This document shows, piece after piece, positions 8,038 to 17,716 of a DNA stretch of 64,000 bases. The stretch comes from an uncultured Lysobacterales bacterium. Lineage in GTDB: Bacteria; Pseudomonadota; Gammaproteobacteria; Xanthomonadales; SZUA-36. Below the pieces are notes generated by a model. The model did no database searches. It was not told the origin of the DNA and saw only the letters and a program-made list of their open reading frames with translations. A program made the position numbers and the translations under genes. Position 1 is the first letter of the stretch, and every line of letters begins with the position of its first letter. The stretch lies in NCBI GenBank assembly GCA_937924405.1, contig CALDVW010000077.1:30381-94380 (forward strand), read 5' to 3'.

Positions 8038-9097
8038 CTTTTTTGTTGAAATCCTTGTCGTCCCTGAGGATTTTAAAAAACTGGTTCAGGTAATTCTCTG
8101 CTTTATTTTTATTCCCTGAAGCAAGCTGGGGTTCTTCATCCAGAACCGCAATGATTGCATCCTCCTGCTCCAGAAAAAGTTCGCGGGCGTCATTCAGCGT
8201 GCTGTTATGCCTGCAATAGCCGCGAAATAATCTTTGTCTGACCGACCTGATCGGGAGCCCGACCGCGGGTGCGGCATAGTCCGTGTTCACCAGGCCTGAA
8301 GAGTCGAAGTCATAGGGTACAGGGTAAGCGATGTCATCTTTTTGGAACGGCTCCGGCCCGATCAGTTTGACATTATGGCAACACTCTTTTGGGTCAGGGC
8401 CACTCAGTGCCGCCCAGTCCGTGTTACCGATCATGAATTGGAACAATGAGAACTCGCTCGATGTTTGAGGATCGAGTTGTGTTGTCCCGACCCGTGGTAT
8501 TTTAAGTTTTTTCACGCCATTGCGCTTGGCGACATCACTGTCGTCTTCGATCAGGAAAGCAAAGCGGTTGTCGTCCGACCTTCCGGATTCACTGTCGGTG
8601 TAGGTCACGTTAAGCGGTCGAATTCGAAAACTTTTTTCGGTGATCAGGTTATACATGCGGTATATCAGCATTTCCATTATGTAGTATTGCTCATAACGCG
8701 ATGATTTCTGGCAGTGAGTCACTACTTTCAGGGATTTCTGCCCGCGGAACGTGGTGCCTTTCGCCGCGCCTTTTTCGAACCGCAACTTGACCGGCGGATA
8801 CTTGCAGACTTGCTGCCGGGTTATGCCCCTGCGCTCTGCTGTCATGTCCAGCGTCGTGTTATTGCCCAGTTCATCGGTGTAATTGATTTGTCCCGGATAA
8901 GTGCCCTGATAACCTTTTTTTCTCTGGAGATCACTCCAGGGAGCTGTCATCGTCACGGTCAGTGTGTCAGACCTCTGGAACAGCCCCGCGGGCTTGGGTC
9001 CACCCTCATTCTTCCCCTCCTGGGCGAGAAGGGGTGTCATGGCGGTCAGGAGTCCAATGAACAACACCAAAGCGCTTACAATGACATTAGTTCGCAT
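8015..9097 (-). CDS. Secreted protein of unknown function, possibly CotH-like
   Basis: Exported protein of 360 residues with signal peptide MRTNVIVSALVLFIG ending near LLAQE. I recognise a recurring bacterial pattern: PPVKLRFEKG, then FRGQKSLKVVTHCQ, a helix YYIMEMLIYRMYNLIT, FLIEDDSDVAKR, the core IGNTDWA and VPYDFDSSGLVN. Its order resembles CotH-type kinase-fold proteins, with the DFD motif as a possible metal site. This is a resemblance by eye only. The ATG at 9097 is supported by GGAGAA and the signal peptide; the same frame is open further upstream without a credible start. It overlaps the phosphatase tail-to-tail. Confidence 0.68.
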   Translation of the reverse strand: MRTNVIVSALVLFIGLLTAMTPLLAQEGKNEGGPKPAGLFQRSDTLTVTMTAPWSDLQRKKGYQGTYPGQINYTDELGNNTTLDMTAERRGITRQQVCKYPPVKLRFEKGAAKGTTFRGQKSLKVVTHCQKSSRYEQYYIMEMLIYRMYNLITEKSFRIRPLNVTYTDSESGRSDDNRFAFLIEDDSDVAKRNGVKKLKIPRVGTTQLDPQTSSEFSLFQFMIGNTDWAALSGPDPKECCHNVKLIGPEPFQKDDIAYPVPYDFDSSGLVNTDYAAPAVGLPIRSVRQRLFRGYCRHNSTLNDARELFLEQEDAIIAVLDEEPQLASGNKNKAENYLNQFFKILRDDKDFNKKVIEKCRK

Positions 9098-9184
9098 GGG
9101 TTTTGGTTCTCCGGCAGTGTAAAACAGGGTTACATTATATAGATATAGACCACTTTGAGTACCGCCAGTGGGCGAACCCTGAAT

Positions 9185-10621
9185 ATGACAAATAACAATA
9201 CGACTTTCGCTGACGCCGTTTTGGTATTGCAGAATGCCTGTCCGGGACTCACCGTGAGTACGCAGCCCAATGTGCTCGAAAGCCATGGGCGCGATGCGAC
9301 CCGTTTCAGGAACCCGGCACCCACGGCCATCGTTTTTCCGGACTCTGCACAACAGGTGCAGGCTATGGTCAGAGCGGCTGCTGATGCCGGAGTTCCACTC
9401 GTTCCGTCTGGTGGCCGGACCGGCTTGAGCGGGGGGGCGGTGGCTGCGCAGGGTGAGGTAGTGGTTTCATTTGACCGGATGCGAAAGGTGCTCGATTTCA
9501 ATGCTGTTGACAGGACTGTGACGGTCGAGCCCGGGGTAGTAACCGCTGCTGTCCAGGAACTGGCAATCCAGAACGGTCTTTATTATCCCGTTTCTTTTGC
9601 AGCCGAAGGTTCGAGCCAGATTGGAGGAAACGTCGCTACCAATGCCGGTGGCATCCGGGTTCTGAAATATGGCTTGACCCGGGACCGCGTAACGGGGCTC
9701 AAGGTCGTTACGGGGCGCGGGGATTTACTCGATTGCAACAGGGGATTGATAAAAAATGCCAGCGGTTACGATTTGCGCCATCTGTTTATCGCCAGCGAAG
9801 GGACACTGGGTCTGATCGTCGAGATAACGCTGAAGCTGATCAACCCACCGTTACCGAGCAGAGTATTAATGCTGGGCATAGAGAGTGTGGATGCGTTGAT
9901 GAACGTTTTTGGCTCCCTGCGGACAGCGTTGGAATTGACGGCGTTCGAGTTTTTCAGTGACCGGGCCCTCGCACATGTCCGCCGCGCACAAAATCTGCCG
10001 CAACCATTCGAGACATCCTGTCCCTTTTACGCGATCACCGAATTTGATTGTGCGGGCGAGGCCGAGGAACAAAAAGCGATGGCCTGTCTCGAAGCGTGCA
10101 CTGACCGGGGCTGGGTACAGGATGGCGTGATCAGCCAGAATGACCGCCAGATAGAGGAACTTTGGCGTTACCGGGAAGGAATTTCTGAATCCATCAGTCA
10201 TTTTCCTCCCTATAAGAATGACCTGTCCGTTACGGTCTCCCGGGTGCCTGAATTCCTGCGGCGCATGAACTTGCTGATGAACGATATCTGCCCGAATTTC
10301 GAAGTGGTCTGGTATGGACACATAGGTGACGGCAACCTGCATATGAACATCCTGAAACCTGCAGACATGAACCTGCGGGAGTTCGAAGCTAAATCACATG
10401 AAATCAGCGCACAAAGCTATGCGCTGACCGAGGAATTGGGTGGCAGTATTTCGGCCGAACACGGCATCGGCTTGTTGAAGCAACCGTGGCTGAAGCGGGC
10501 CCGTTCCGAAGCTGAAATTCAGTTGATGCACGGGATCAAGAACCTGTTTGACCCTGCTGGGATTCTGAATCCCGGCAAGGTGCTTCAGGATACGAACCGC
10601 ATGGAAAAGTCCACTGCATGA
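9185..10621 (+). CDS. FAD-linked D-2-hydroxyacid dehydrogenase (GlcD/D-2-hydroxyglutarate type)
   Basis: Flavoprotein of the vanillyl-alcohol oxidase/GlcD family oxidising a D-2-hydroxyacid such as D-lactate, glycolate or D-2-hydroxyglutarate. The FAD-binding half shows PSGGRTGLSGG and GGNVATNAGG, then GTLGLIVE. The C-terminal half has the substrate and metal motifs GHIGDGNLHMN and SAEHGIG, ending in the usual DPAGILNPGKVL. The length of 478 residues is typical. I choose the ATG at 9185, where homologous proteins start; a TTG at 9155 in frame is possible. No iron-sulfur partner such as GlcF is adjacent. The 3' end overlaps nadC by 37 bases on the opposite strand. Confidence 0.88.
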   Translation: MTNNNTTFADAVLVLQNACPGLTVSTQPNVLESHGRDATRFRNPAPTAIVFPDSAQQVQAMVRAAADAGVPLVPSGGRTGLSGGAVAAQGEVVVSFDRMRKVLDFNAVDRTVTVEPGVVTAAVQELAIQNGLYYPVSFAAEGSSQIGGNVATNAGGIRVLKYGLTRDRVTGLKVVTGRGDLLDCNRGLIKNASGYDLRHLFIASEGTLGLIVEITLKLINPPLPSRVLMLGIESVDALMNVFGSLRTALELTAFEFFSDRALAHVRRAQNLPQPFETSCPFYAITEFDCAGEAEEQKAMACLEACTDRGWVQDGVISQNDRQIEELWRYREGISESISHFPPYKNDLSVTVSRVPEFLRRMNLLMNDICPNFEVVWYGHIGDGNLHMNILKPADMNLREFEAKSHEISAQSYALTEELGGSISAEHGIGLLKQPWLKRARSEAEIQLMHGIKNLFDPAGILNPGKVLQDTNRMEKSTA

Positions 10622-11421
10622 AGGCTCTTGGTAATTTCACCAGCCGAGATAAAGTCGACACCGGTTTCTGCAACGCTGCGGACCGTCTGCAGATCAATGC
10701 CGCCTGAAGCTTCCAGGCCGATATGGCCTTTGAACCGGGTCACGGCCTCGCGCAATGAATCGAGCTCAAAATTATCCAGCAGAACGCGTTGTGCACCCGC
10801 GCGGCACGCTTCTTCCAGTTGCTCAAGCGTTTCCACCTCGACTTCCAGCAGCAGGTCCGGATAAAGCCGCCCGGCTTCCCTGACGGCTGCTGTGATCGAA
10901 CCGGCAGCGGAAATATGGTTTTCCTTGACCAGGATTGCGTCAAACAAGCCGATCCGGTGATTGCTGGCGCCGCCACAACGCACGGCATATTTTTGCGCCA
11001 GGCGCATCCCCGGGATGGTTTTTCGAGTATCCAGGATGATGGCTCCGGTGCCCGCTATGGCTTCTACATAGCGGCGAGCCATTGTTGCGGTTCCCGAGAG
11101 TGTCTGCAGGAAATTCAATGCCGTCCTTTCACCACTCAGAATGCTTCTCGCCGGTCCCCGCAGGCGACAGATTTCCTGGTCTGTCTGAACGACAGCACCA
11201 TCGCCCGCTTGCCAATCGATCTCAATGGAAGCTGGCAACTGGCGGAAAACCTCATCGAACCAGGGGCGTCCGCACAGAATCGCTTTTTCCCTGCATGTCA
11301 CGCGGGTTTGCAGGGAGTTATTCTCGGGAATCAGCGAAGCGGTGCAATCACCTTGCTTCAAATCCTCATCGATCGCCCGGGAAACATCATTTTCCACGAC
11401 TTGCTGTGGGGGTGGCCTCAA
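10585..11421 (-). CDS. nadC: Nicotinate-nucleotide pyrophosphorylase (carboxylating)
   Basis: Quinolinate phosphoribosyltransferase, making nicotinate mononucleotide from quinolinate and PRPP in de novo NAD synthesis. Diagnostic motifs are DTRKTIPGMRLAQKYAV, CGGASNHRIGL, LVKENHI and the C-terminal EASGGI and GVDFISAG. The 278-residue length is normal. The start is a TTG directly after the stop of the Trm112-like gene, so translation is probably coupled. nadA and nadB are not in this window. The 3' end runs 37 bases into the opposite-strand dehydrogenase gene. Confidence 0.96.
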   Translation of the reverse strand: MRPPPQQVVENDVSRAIDEDLKQGDCTASLIPENNSLQTRVTCREKAILCGRPWFDEVFRQLPASIEIDWQAGDGAVVQTDQEICRLRGPARSILSGERTALNFLQTLSGTATMARRYVEAIAGTGAIILDTRKTIPGMRLAQKYAVRCGGASNHRIGLFDAILVKENHISAAGSITAAVREAGRLYPDLLLEVEVETLEQLEEACRAGAQRVLLDNFELDSLREAVTRFKGHIGLEASGGIDLQTVRSVAETGVDFISAGEITKSLHAVDFSMRFVS

Positions 11422-11422
11422 A

Positions 11423-11689
11423 TCAAAAATCCTGGATTTGTGTCGTGCCGATCCCTCTTTCCTCCAGTAAAATCGGAATCTCGTCCAGCACGGGATAAAT
11501 CACTTTCGAGTCTTCCGTTACCAGGGCTTCCTGCAGGGGCTCATCCACAATTTCGCCCTGGACATACTGGATGTTTCCGGCTGCGATTTCCCGGTTGAGT
11601 GTTTTCAGTCTGCCGGGAGTGAGCCGGATAAGCGGAACCTTGCTCACCGGGCAGCATAGAATCTCGAGTAATTTTCCGTCGATGGTCAT
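11423..11689 (-). CDS. Trm112 family protein (YcaR-like)
   Basis: Short protein of 88 residues. The pattern LLEILCCPVSKVPL near the N terminus and YPVLDEIPILLEERG near the C terminus is the Trm112/YcaR family. Family members are small zinc-ribbon or zinc-lost proteins, some of which activate methyltransferases. Here one adjacent Cys pair is visible but not a complete four-Cys site. The ATG at 11689 has GGAA eight bases upstream and is preferred to a TTG four codons earlier. It precedes nadC by one base. Its partner in this organism cannot be told. Confidence 0.82.
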   Translation of the reverse strand: MTIDGKLLEILCCPVSKVPLIRLTPGRLKTLNREIAAGNIQYVQGEIVDEPLQEALVTEDSKVIYPVLDEIPILLEERGIGTTQIQDF

Positions 11690-11792
11690 AGTGATTTCCA
11701 ATAATGGCTGAACACGTTTATTGTACTGAAGACTGCATGTGTGCTGCTACAATAGCTGGTTTGAATCTCTAAAATCTGCAGGAATCCTGATC

Positions 11793-12290
11793 GTGAATGA
11801 AAAAGTGCTTGTGGGCATCATCATGGGCTCCCAATCTGACTGGGATACGATGAAAAATGCGGCTGAGACGCTGCAAAAGCTGGGCGTTTCGTTTGAGACG
11901 CGTGTGGTTTCCGCCCACCGGACCCCGGACCGGATGTTCGAATACGCGGAGCAGGCGGCGGCAAGGGGTCTGCAGGTGATTATCGCGGGTGCGGGCGGCG
12001 CCGCTCATCTACCCGGGATGGTCGCAGCAAAAACGGTAGTTCCGGTGCTGGGTGTTCCGGTTCAGTCCCGGGCGCTGAGCGGAATGGACTCATTGCTTTC
12101 CATAGCCCAGATGCCGGCCGGAATTCCGGTTGGCACGCTGGCTATCGGGGTTGCCGGTGCGACCAACGCCGCCCTGCTGGCCGCGGCTATTATAGGCAAC
12201 TCTTCGCCCGGAATCAGACAGGCGCTCGAAGATTTCCGAGCTGAACGCAGGGACGCCGTTTTGGCCAGGCCGGACCCCAGCCAGGTTTGA
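11793..12290 (+). CDS. purE: N5-carboxyaminoimidazole ribonucleotide mutase
   Basis: Class I PurE, converting N5-CAIR to CAIR in purine synthesis. It shows the conserved [21 protein letters not shown], the [12 protein letters not shown] loop and [25 protein letters not shown]. The GTG at 11793 has AGGAA eight bases upstream and gives the normal 165 residues. purK follows after four bases, so the two successive enzymes of the pathway are made together. Confidence 0.97.
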   Translation: MNEKVLVGIIMGSQSDWDTMKNAAETLQKLGVSFETRVVSAHRTPDRMFEYAEQAAARGLQVIIAGAGGAAHLPGMVAAKTVVPVLGVPVQSRALSGMDSLLSIAQMPAGIPVGTLAIGVAGATNAALLAAAIIGNSSPGIRQALEDFRAERRDAVLARPDPSQV

Positions 12291-12294
12291 ACAG

Positions 12295-13449
12295 ATGAGC
12301 AACCGGAATAGGCCAGTAGCCGGGGCAGGGTGTCGGATCGGTGTGCTTGGCGGAGGACAGCTGGGCCGAATGCTCGGCATTGCGGGAATTCCGCTGGGAT
12401 TTCGTTTCGTGTTCCTCGATCCAGCCGCCGATGCTTGCGCTTCTGCGACAGGTGATCTTCTGCAGGCCGGGTTTTCTGATGTTGACGCAGCCAGGGAACT
12501 GGCCGGTTTGGTCGATGTGGCCACTTTCGATTTCGAAAACGTGCCGGGTTCATCGGCCGCTGCGCTGGAGGAAATCTGCGCCCTTTACCCCGCTTCGAAC
12601 GCGCTGGAGGCGGCCCAGGACCGGCTGGTGGAAAAAGACCTGCTGACCAGTCTCGGTATACCGGTTCCCGGGTATCGATGTGTCTCGAGCCGGACTGACT
12701 TGCTGGAAGCACTCGACAGCCTGGGTTATCCCGCAGTTCTCAAAACCAGGCGGCTGGGCTACGACGGTAAAGGCCAGGCCGTGTTACGCGACCAGGAGGA
12801 CCTGGAGCGTGCCTGGCAAAAATTGGCAGGCTCCGAATTGATCCTCGAAGCATTCGTGCCTTTCGAGGCAGAATGCTCATTGATCGCGGTTCGCGCGCGG
12901 GATGGAAAAACCCGGGCCTGGCCCCTTACCCGGAATGTACATTCAGATGGAATACTCACCCTGAGCCTGCCTGGCGTATTCGACGAAGATCTGGAGTCCA
13001 GGGCCGCAACGATGATGCAGGTTCTGATGGAGCATCTTGATTACTGCGGCGTCCTGACCATGGAATTCTTCCTGCTGGATGGCAAACTGCTGGTCAATGA
13101 AATCGCTCCGCGTGTCCACAATTCCGGGCACTGGACTATCGATGGTGCAGTTTGTTCGCAGTTCGAAAACCACCTGCGGGCCATTACCGCCATGCCCCTG
13201 GGCAATACGGACATGACCGGCTGCTCACTGATGTTCAACTGGATAGGCCGATTGCCCGACCGGGACAAGGCAATGGCGGTGCCCGGTTTGCATTGGCACG
13301 ATTACGGCAAGTCGGCACGACCCGGCAGGAAGATCGGCCATGCAACGCTCAATGCTGCATCCATGGAAGAATTAAAGGCCGGTGCAATGCGGCTCGCCAG
13401 TGTTGCCGGCGGCGAATTCCCCCGGCTTTTGAAATCTCTGTGGGCTTAA
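12295..13449 (+). CDS. purK: N5-carboxyaminoimidazole ribonucleotide synthase
   Basis: ATP-grasp enzyme that carboxylates AIR to N5-CAIR with ATP and bicarbonate, feeding PurE encoded just upstream. The N-terminal GVLGGGQLGRML is the family signature. The ATP-grasp region carries AVLKTRRLGYDGKGQ and, near the C terminus, VNEIAPRVHNSGHWT with the metal-binding Glu and Asn. The 384-residue length is normal. It ends 29 bases from the convergent argD gene; no terminator is visible in that space. Confidence 0.97.
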   Translation: MSNRNRPVAGAGCRIGVLGGGQLGRMLGIAGIPLGFRFVFLDPAADACASATGDLLQAGFSDVDAARELAGLVDVATFDFENVPGSSAAALEEICALYPASNALEAAQDRLVEKDLLTSLGIPVPGYRCVSSRTDLLEALDSLGYPAVLKTRRLGYDGKGQAVLRDQEDLERAWQKLAGSELILEAFVPFEAECSLIAVRARDGKTRAWPLTRNVHSDGILTLSLPGVFDEDLESRAATMMQVLMEHLDYCGVLTMEFFLLDGKLLVNEIAPRVHNSGHWTIDGAVCSQFENHLRAITAMPLGNTDMTGCSLMFNWIGRLPDRDKAMAVPGLHWHDYGKSARPGRKIGHATLNAASMEELKAGAMRLASVAGGEFPRLLKSLWA

Positions 13450-13478
13450 CGCCAGCGTCGTTTACCGGTCAGGTCTTC

Positions 13479-14648
13479 TCAGTCGGTGGTGCTGATTAAC
13501 TCTATTACCGACTCTACAATCATTTCCGCCTGTTCCCGGTCAATGATCAGGGGCGGGAGCAAGCGAATCACTCTGTCCTGCGTTATGTTGAGCAAAACAC
13601 CTTTGTCCGCGGCAAGTTGCTTCAGGTGATTTGCATCCTGGTCGAGTTCGATACCGATCATCAATCCGCGGCCGCGAATATCTTTCACCCTGGAGTCCTG
13701 TCCCAGCCGGGTGCGGAATTCATCCAGCAGAAACGTGCCGCTTTCATCAGCGCGGGCCGGTATATTCTCCGCTTGCATGATATCCAGCACGGTGCAGGCA
13801 GCTCTTGATACCAGCGGATTTCCGCCAAATGTGGAACCATGACGGCCTGGTGTCAATACCTCTGCGGCAACTCCGCTGGCCAGGCAGGCGCCAACCGGCA
13901 AGCCGTTTGCCAGAGCTTTCGCCGTGGTCAGGATGTCGGGTTGAACAGCTTCATGCTGATGGGCATACCATTTGCCGCTGCGGCAAAGACCGCATTGGAT
14001 TTCATCAAATATCAACAACCATCCATTTTCATCGCAAATTGACCTCAGCCTGGCAAGATAGTCCGGAGCAGGGACCCGTATCCCTGCCTCCCCCTGGATG
14101 GGTTCCACCAGGACCGCGGTGATTTCATGGCTTTGTTCGGCAATGTTTTCTATGGCGCCGGCGTCTCCGAAAGGCGCACGGATAAAGCCACTGACCAGGG
14201 GTTCAAAACCGGCCTGGGCCTTGCGGCTACCCGTTGCGGACAAAGCCGCCATGGTGCGCCCGTGGAAACTGTTCTCCATGACGATCACAGACGAATTTTC
14301 CATCCCGTTCTCATGGCCCAAAGCACGGGCGATTTTCAACGCGCACTCGATGGCTTCGGCGCCTGAATTTCCAAAAAACACTTTGTCCAACCCGGTTATG
14401 GCGGCCAGCTTGTCAGCGAGTTTCTCCTGCCACGGGATGCGCACCAGGTTTCCCGTGTGAATCAGCCGGGCGGATTGCTCGGCTATTACTTTGCTCAATT
14501 CCGGGTGAGCGTGCCCCAGTGAACAGACTCCAAGCCCGCTAATGGCGTCCAGGTAGCGGCGGCCTGATTCATCCCACAGCCAGGCACCTTCGCCGCGCAC
14601 GAAAGCCAACGGCAGCGGCGCGTAGGTGTTCATCAGATGCGAACTCAT
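13479..14648 (-). CDS. argD: Acetylornithine aminotransferase family protein
   Basis: Class III PLP-dependent transaminase, most like acetylornithine/succinyldiaminopimelate aminotransferase of arginine and lysine synthesis. Visible motifs are FGNSGAEAIECALKIAR (phosphate site), SFHGRTMAALSATG, IFDEIQCG, and the Schiff-base Lys in TTAKALANGLPVGA. There is a strong GGAGGAA before the ATG. Length is 389 residues, as usual for ArgD. Other class III aminotransferases with a similar core exist, so exact substrate is an inference. It lies 12 bases after rnt on the same strand and may be co-transcribed with it. Confidence 0.9.
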   Translation of the reverse strand: MSSHLMNTYAPLPLAFVRGEGAWLWDESGRRYLDAISGLGVCSLGHAHPELSKVIAEQSARLIHTGNLVRIPWQEKLADKLAAITGLDKVFFGNSGAEAIECALKIARALGHENGMENSSVIVMENSFHGRTMAALSATGSRKAQAGFEPLVSGFIRAPFGDAGAIENIAEQSHEITAVLVEPIQGEAGIRVPAPDYLARLRSICDENGWLLIFDEIQCGLCRSGKWYAHQHEAVQPDILTTAKALANGLPVGACLASGVAAEVLTPGRHGSTFGGNPLVSRAACTVLDIMQAENIPARADESGTFLLDEFRTRLGQDSRVKDIRGRGLMIGIELDQDANHLKQLAADKGVLLNITQDRVIRLLPPLIIDREQAEMIVESVIELISTTD

Positions 14649-14660
14649 TATTCCTCCAGA

Positions 14661-15266
14661 TCAGAATCCGGTCAGTATTTTCCAACGGTTAACGATCGCG
14701 CAGAATAGCCCGGCGGTACGTTCGGCATCATAGATGGCAGAGTGCGCCTGGGACTCGTTCCATTCCAGTCCGGCTGCCTGAACTGACCTCGCCAGCACGG
14801 TCTGGCCAAATGCCAGTCCCGCCAGGGTGGCTGTATCGAACGAGCTGAATGGGTGGAATGGGCTGCGTTTGAAACCGGTCCGGTCAATGGCGGCATTCAG
14901 GAATGACAGATCAAAAAAGGAATTGTGCCCAACCAGGATGGCACGTTGGCAGCCGGTGGCTTTTACTTCCTTGCGCACCGGTTGGGAGATTTGGCTCAAA
15001 GCTTCTTTTTCAGGCAGGGCATTGCGCAATGGGTTGTCTACCTGGATGCCCGTTATTTCCAGCGACTTTGGATCAATATTCGCGCCGTCAAATGGTTCGA
15101 CATTCACCGAGATCGATTCCGCCAGGAACAGGCGGCCAAAGTCATCCATTCGCACGATGCAGGCCGCAATTTCAAGCAGTGCGTCTTTGTTCGCGTCGAA
15201 CCCGCCGGTTTCAACATCAACGACTATGGGAAGAAATCCCCTGAATCGATCGGCAATGCGCGGCAT
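14661..15266 (-). CDS. rnt: Ribonuclease T
   Basis: DEDDh 3'-to-5' exoribonuclease that trims the 3' ends of tRNAs and other small stable RNAs. The four acidic ligands appear as VVDVETGGF (Asp, Glu), [12 protein letters not shown] (Asp) and [10 protein letters not shown] (His, Asp). RNase T hallmarks such as the NCxxFD-like NSFFD and the [11 protein letters not shown] segment are present. The ATG at 15266 gives 201 residues and fits the family; the open frame continues upstream over the promoter region of the divergent TraB gene and is not coding there. Confidence 0.93.
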   Translation of the reverse strand: MPRIADRFRGFLPIVVDVETGGFDANKDALLEIAACIVRMDDFGRLFLAESISVNVEPFDGANIDPKSLEITGIQVDNPLRNALPEKEALSQISQPVRKEVKATGCQRAILVGHNSFFDLSFLNAAIDRTGFKRSPFHPFSSFDTATLAGLAFGQTVLARSVQAAGLEWNESQAHSAIYDAERTAGLFCAIVNRWKILTGF

Positions 15267-15320
15267 AATGGACCCCATTGGACAAGCGTTCGAGCATAAG
15301 GGATTGGGCCACAAATTGCC

Positions 15321-16286
15321 ATGCAGAAGAACAATGGAATCATGCTGAAAACAGTCAAGCGGAGGCGCCGCTTCGGCCGGGCAGTCACCAGGGTGTTTTT
15401 CATCGCCTTGCTGGCACAGGCATTTGCCGGCATGGGTGCAGTGGTTGCGGCCGAAGATACGGCGCTGTACTGGTCGATCCACAAGGATGGCGGGCAAGTG
15501 GGTTACCTGCTGGGCACGATTCACAGCGAAGACCCCCGGGTGCTGGATTTTCCTGCCGGGTTCGTCAGTCAGTTGACCAGCAATCAGCTATTCGCGATGG
15601 AAATGGTGCCGGACCTGCCCACGCTGAATCGACTCACCGAGTACATGCAGTACCAGGATGGCAAAACACTGGAAAGCCAGGTTGGCCCTGAACGTTTCGC
15701 CCTGCTCCAGTCCGAGCTTTCCCTTTACGGCGTGCCGGATGAGTGGATAACCCGCATGAAGGTGTGGGCGGCCATGATGACACTCAGCGTGCCGCCACCC
15801 GAGACAGGGTTTTTCATGGATTTTTCACTATCCCTGCGAGCAGCCGGCGGCGGGCTGAAGGTGGTTGGCCTGGAAACCCTGGAGCAACAGCTGTCTTTCC
15901 TTGAGGATATGCCGATGGCTCAGCAACTGGCCTTGCTCGACCAGGCATTGGAAGACTATGACAAGGTAGAACAGATTCATCGGCAGATGGTGGAAAACTA
16001 CCTGAATGGCAACCTCCAGAAGTTGACGTCGGAGGCTGAAGCACAACTGGGCCAGCTGGCGCCCGATGTGCGGCAGTATTTCATGGAGCAGGGTATTGAT
16101 GCCAGAAACCTGAGAATGCTCGATTCGCTGTTACTGCATTTTGAGTCGGGGCGTGTTTTTATCGCGGTGGGCGCACTGCACTTGCCGGGGGAAAAAGGCC
16201 TGATTAATCTCTTGCGTCAGCGGGGCTTCGATTTACAGCCCCGAGAGCTACCGTTCAGCGGCGGAGCACCGGCGACAAACCCGTAA
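15321..16286 (+). CDS. TraB/GumN family protein
   Basis: Exported protein of the TraB/GumN (Tiki-like) family, whose fold suggests a metal-dependent hydrolase or protease. The signature blocks are [14 protein letters not shown] near residue 62 and [21 protein letters not shown] near residue 285; the paired GxxH motifs are the proposed active site. A basic N terminus followed by a hydrophobic stretch and AVVAAE is a signal peptide. An internal ATG at residue 8 could be the true start. The last 32 bases overlap the convergent DoxX gene. No known substrate. Confidence 0.85.
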   Translation: MQKNNGIMLKTVKRRRRFGRAVTRVFFIALLAQAFAGMGAVVAAEDTALYWSIHKDGGQVGYLLGTIHSEDPRVLDFPAGFVSQLTSNQLFAMEMVPDLPTLNRLTEYMQYQDGKTLESQVGPERFALLQSELSLYGVPDEWITRMKVWAAMMTLSVPPPETGFFMDFSLSLRAAGGGLKVVGLETLEQQLSFLEDMPMAQQLALLDQALEDYDKVEQIHRQMVENYLNGNLQKLTSEAEAQLGQLAPDVRQYFMEQGIDARNLRMLDSLLLHFESGRVFIAVGALHLPGEKGLINLLRQRGFDLQPRELPFSGGAPATNP

Positions 16287-16914
16287 TCAGGGCCAGGGCA
16301 AGGAAACTGATTCCCCAGAGTGGTTCAATAAATATCGTGGTGATGCCCATGATGGCGAACATCAGAGCGGCGGCAATTCCGTCGCCAATCCGGTCATCAA
16401 TGCAGCTATCCCGACCTGTCAGCTTGAGCAGTAAATGATCGAGGCTTATTTTTCCGCCGCCGTGGAACAGGAGAGGCAGCAGGATAAGCACGAACAATAG
16501 AGGCAGTTTATAATTGCCGGCGCCCTTTGCCGTGATGACATAGCCTTCCCAGAGTGCAGCCAGTGAATTCCACTCGGCGGGCCAGTGCACGGCGGCGGTA
16601 GCTACCGCGGTGATGACAATCAGGGACAAGGCCGCGAAACGGGTAAACAACCCCAGCAGAATCAATACGGAGAATACAAGCTCCCCCCAGGTCGCGGCGA
16701 GCCAGTTCAGTTCTGAAGGGACCAGATTGAATGGCATGGGGAAACCTTTTTGCCAGTCAGCCCACGGAATGTCAGCGAACCAGTTTTCGCCATTCAGTTT
16801 CTTGATTCCCGCTTCCCAGAACTCCCAGAACATGATCAGGCGCAGCAGTAATGGCCAGAGATAGTCACCCGAGACGCGAAGCCGGGCAGTCATATTGTCG
16901 TAAGCGTCAAACAT
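16255..16914 (-). CDS. DoxX family membrane protein of the hvf locus
   Basis: Inner-membrane protein of 219 residues with four to five hydrophobic helices and the DoxX pattern LLLRLIMFWEFWEAGIKKL at the start, GELVFSVLILLGLFTRFAALSL in the middle. It is the last gene of the hvfA-hvfB-hvfC block and overlaps hvfC by 8 bases. DoxX proteins recur at this position in bufferin/hvf and gold-induced (gig) operons. Their role there is unproven; redox support or handling of the modified peptide is a guess. Confidence 0.9.
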   Translation of the reverse strand: MFDAYDNMTARLRVSGDYLWPLLLRLIMFWEFWEAGIKKLNGENWFADIPWADWQKGFPMPFNLVPSELNWLAATWGELVFSVLILLGLFTRFAALSLIVITAVATAAVHWPAEWNSLAALWEGYVITAKGAGNYKLPLLFVLILLPLLFHGGGKISLDHLLLKLTGRDSCIDDRIGDGIAAALMFAIMGITTIFIEPLWGISFLALALITGLSPVLRR

Positions 16915-17716
16915 CGGGATTCTTCCTGGTACCGAGCAGAACGTCTTTTTTCCTCAGGTCTTCCAGCAATTCCGCTCCTCCTTCGACGACCAGGCCGGGT
17001 TCCGGGTGCCGGATGAGTCGTGCAACTTTCTTCAACAGCTCCAACCCGGCTAGTCCCTGGTCTTCCAGCAGCAGTTCGAGCAGGAGACGGCTGACGTCGT
17101 TCAACTGCATGAATCTCACGGCATCCTGGCGATTGCGGTAGACAAGAATGTGAGTTGCATCCGCCGGTGGCTGATCTGGCTGGAAATCCGGTTTGATGCG
17201 GTGAACCGGGTAACTGTAAGTCAGAGGCCAGGCCAATGGCGAAAGCACCGGAACATCAGTCAGCAGGTCTCCGTCTTCTTTTGCCTCTGTTGCATCCAGT
17301 TCTCTTTCATCCAGCGACAGGGCCAGTTCGACCCACTCGTAATGAGCCAGTTCATGCAGAAACCCGGGGTCTTCGGCCCGCGGCTTACGGCCATCCTGCA
17401 GGTAACGCAGAAACTCCTTGGCTACTTCCGGAAAAAGGGGGGTCTGGCAACGATGCTCCACGTAGAAATCACGCACCAATTGGCGCCAGTCGCTATCCGT
17501 GTAAAGGGCACGCAGTACCGGGAAGTTACTGGAAAGAAGGGACTGGATATTATTGAAGAAAAGTTCGCGGTAGATTTGCATCCGCCGGTTTTCAATATCT
17601 GCCGGTGGCGCGACATGCTCGGGATCCCGAATATGGGCCGCGAATGCAGTCTGCTGGCTTATTAGCCGATCAGGCCTGTTTTCTTTCGATTCTGTTTTGT
17701 TGGAATGATCCGGCAT
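16907..17716 (-). CDS. hvfC: HvfC/BufC-type DUF2063 partner protein of the MNIO enzyme
   Basis: Contains the DUF2063 N-terminal domain (about residues 15-105): [11 protein letters not shown], then [14 protein letters not shown] and [13 protein letters not shown], followed by a second domain holding [13 protein letters not shown]. In known systems this protein binds the precursor peptide and helps the DUF692 enzyme modify it. The ATG at 17716 gives 269 residues matching the family and overlaps hvfB by 47 bases; the frame continues upstream but inside hvfB. Older databases call it a putative DNA-binding domain; nothing here supports DNA binding. Confidence 0.9.
   Translation of the reverse strand: MPDHSNKTESKENRPDRLISQQTAFAAHIRDPEHVAPPADIENRRMQIYRELFFNNIQSLLSSNFPVLRALYTDSDWRQLVRDFYVEHRCQTPLFPEVAKEFLRYLQDGRKPRAEDPGFLHELAHYEWVELALSLDERELDATEAKEDGDLLTDVPVLSPLAWPLTYSYPVHRIKPDFQPDQPPADATHILVYRNRQDAVRFMQLNDVSRLLLELLLEDQGLAGLELLKKVARLIRHPEPGLVVEGGAELLEDLRKKDVLLGTRKNPDV

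Noticed and set aside
15267..15524. N-terminal extension of RNase T by 86 residues
   Set aside because: The extra part is Cys/His-rich without family similarity and overlaps the promoter and start of the divergent TraB gene.
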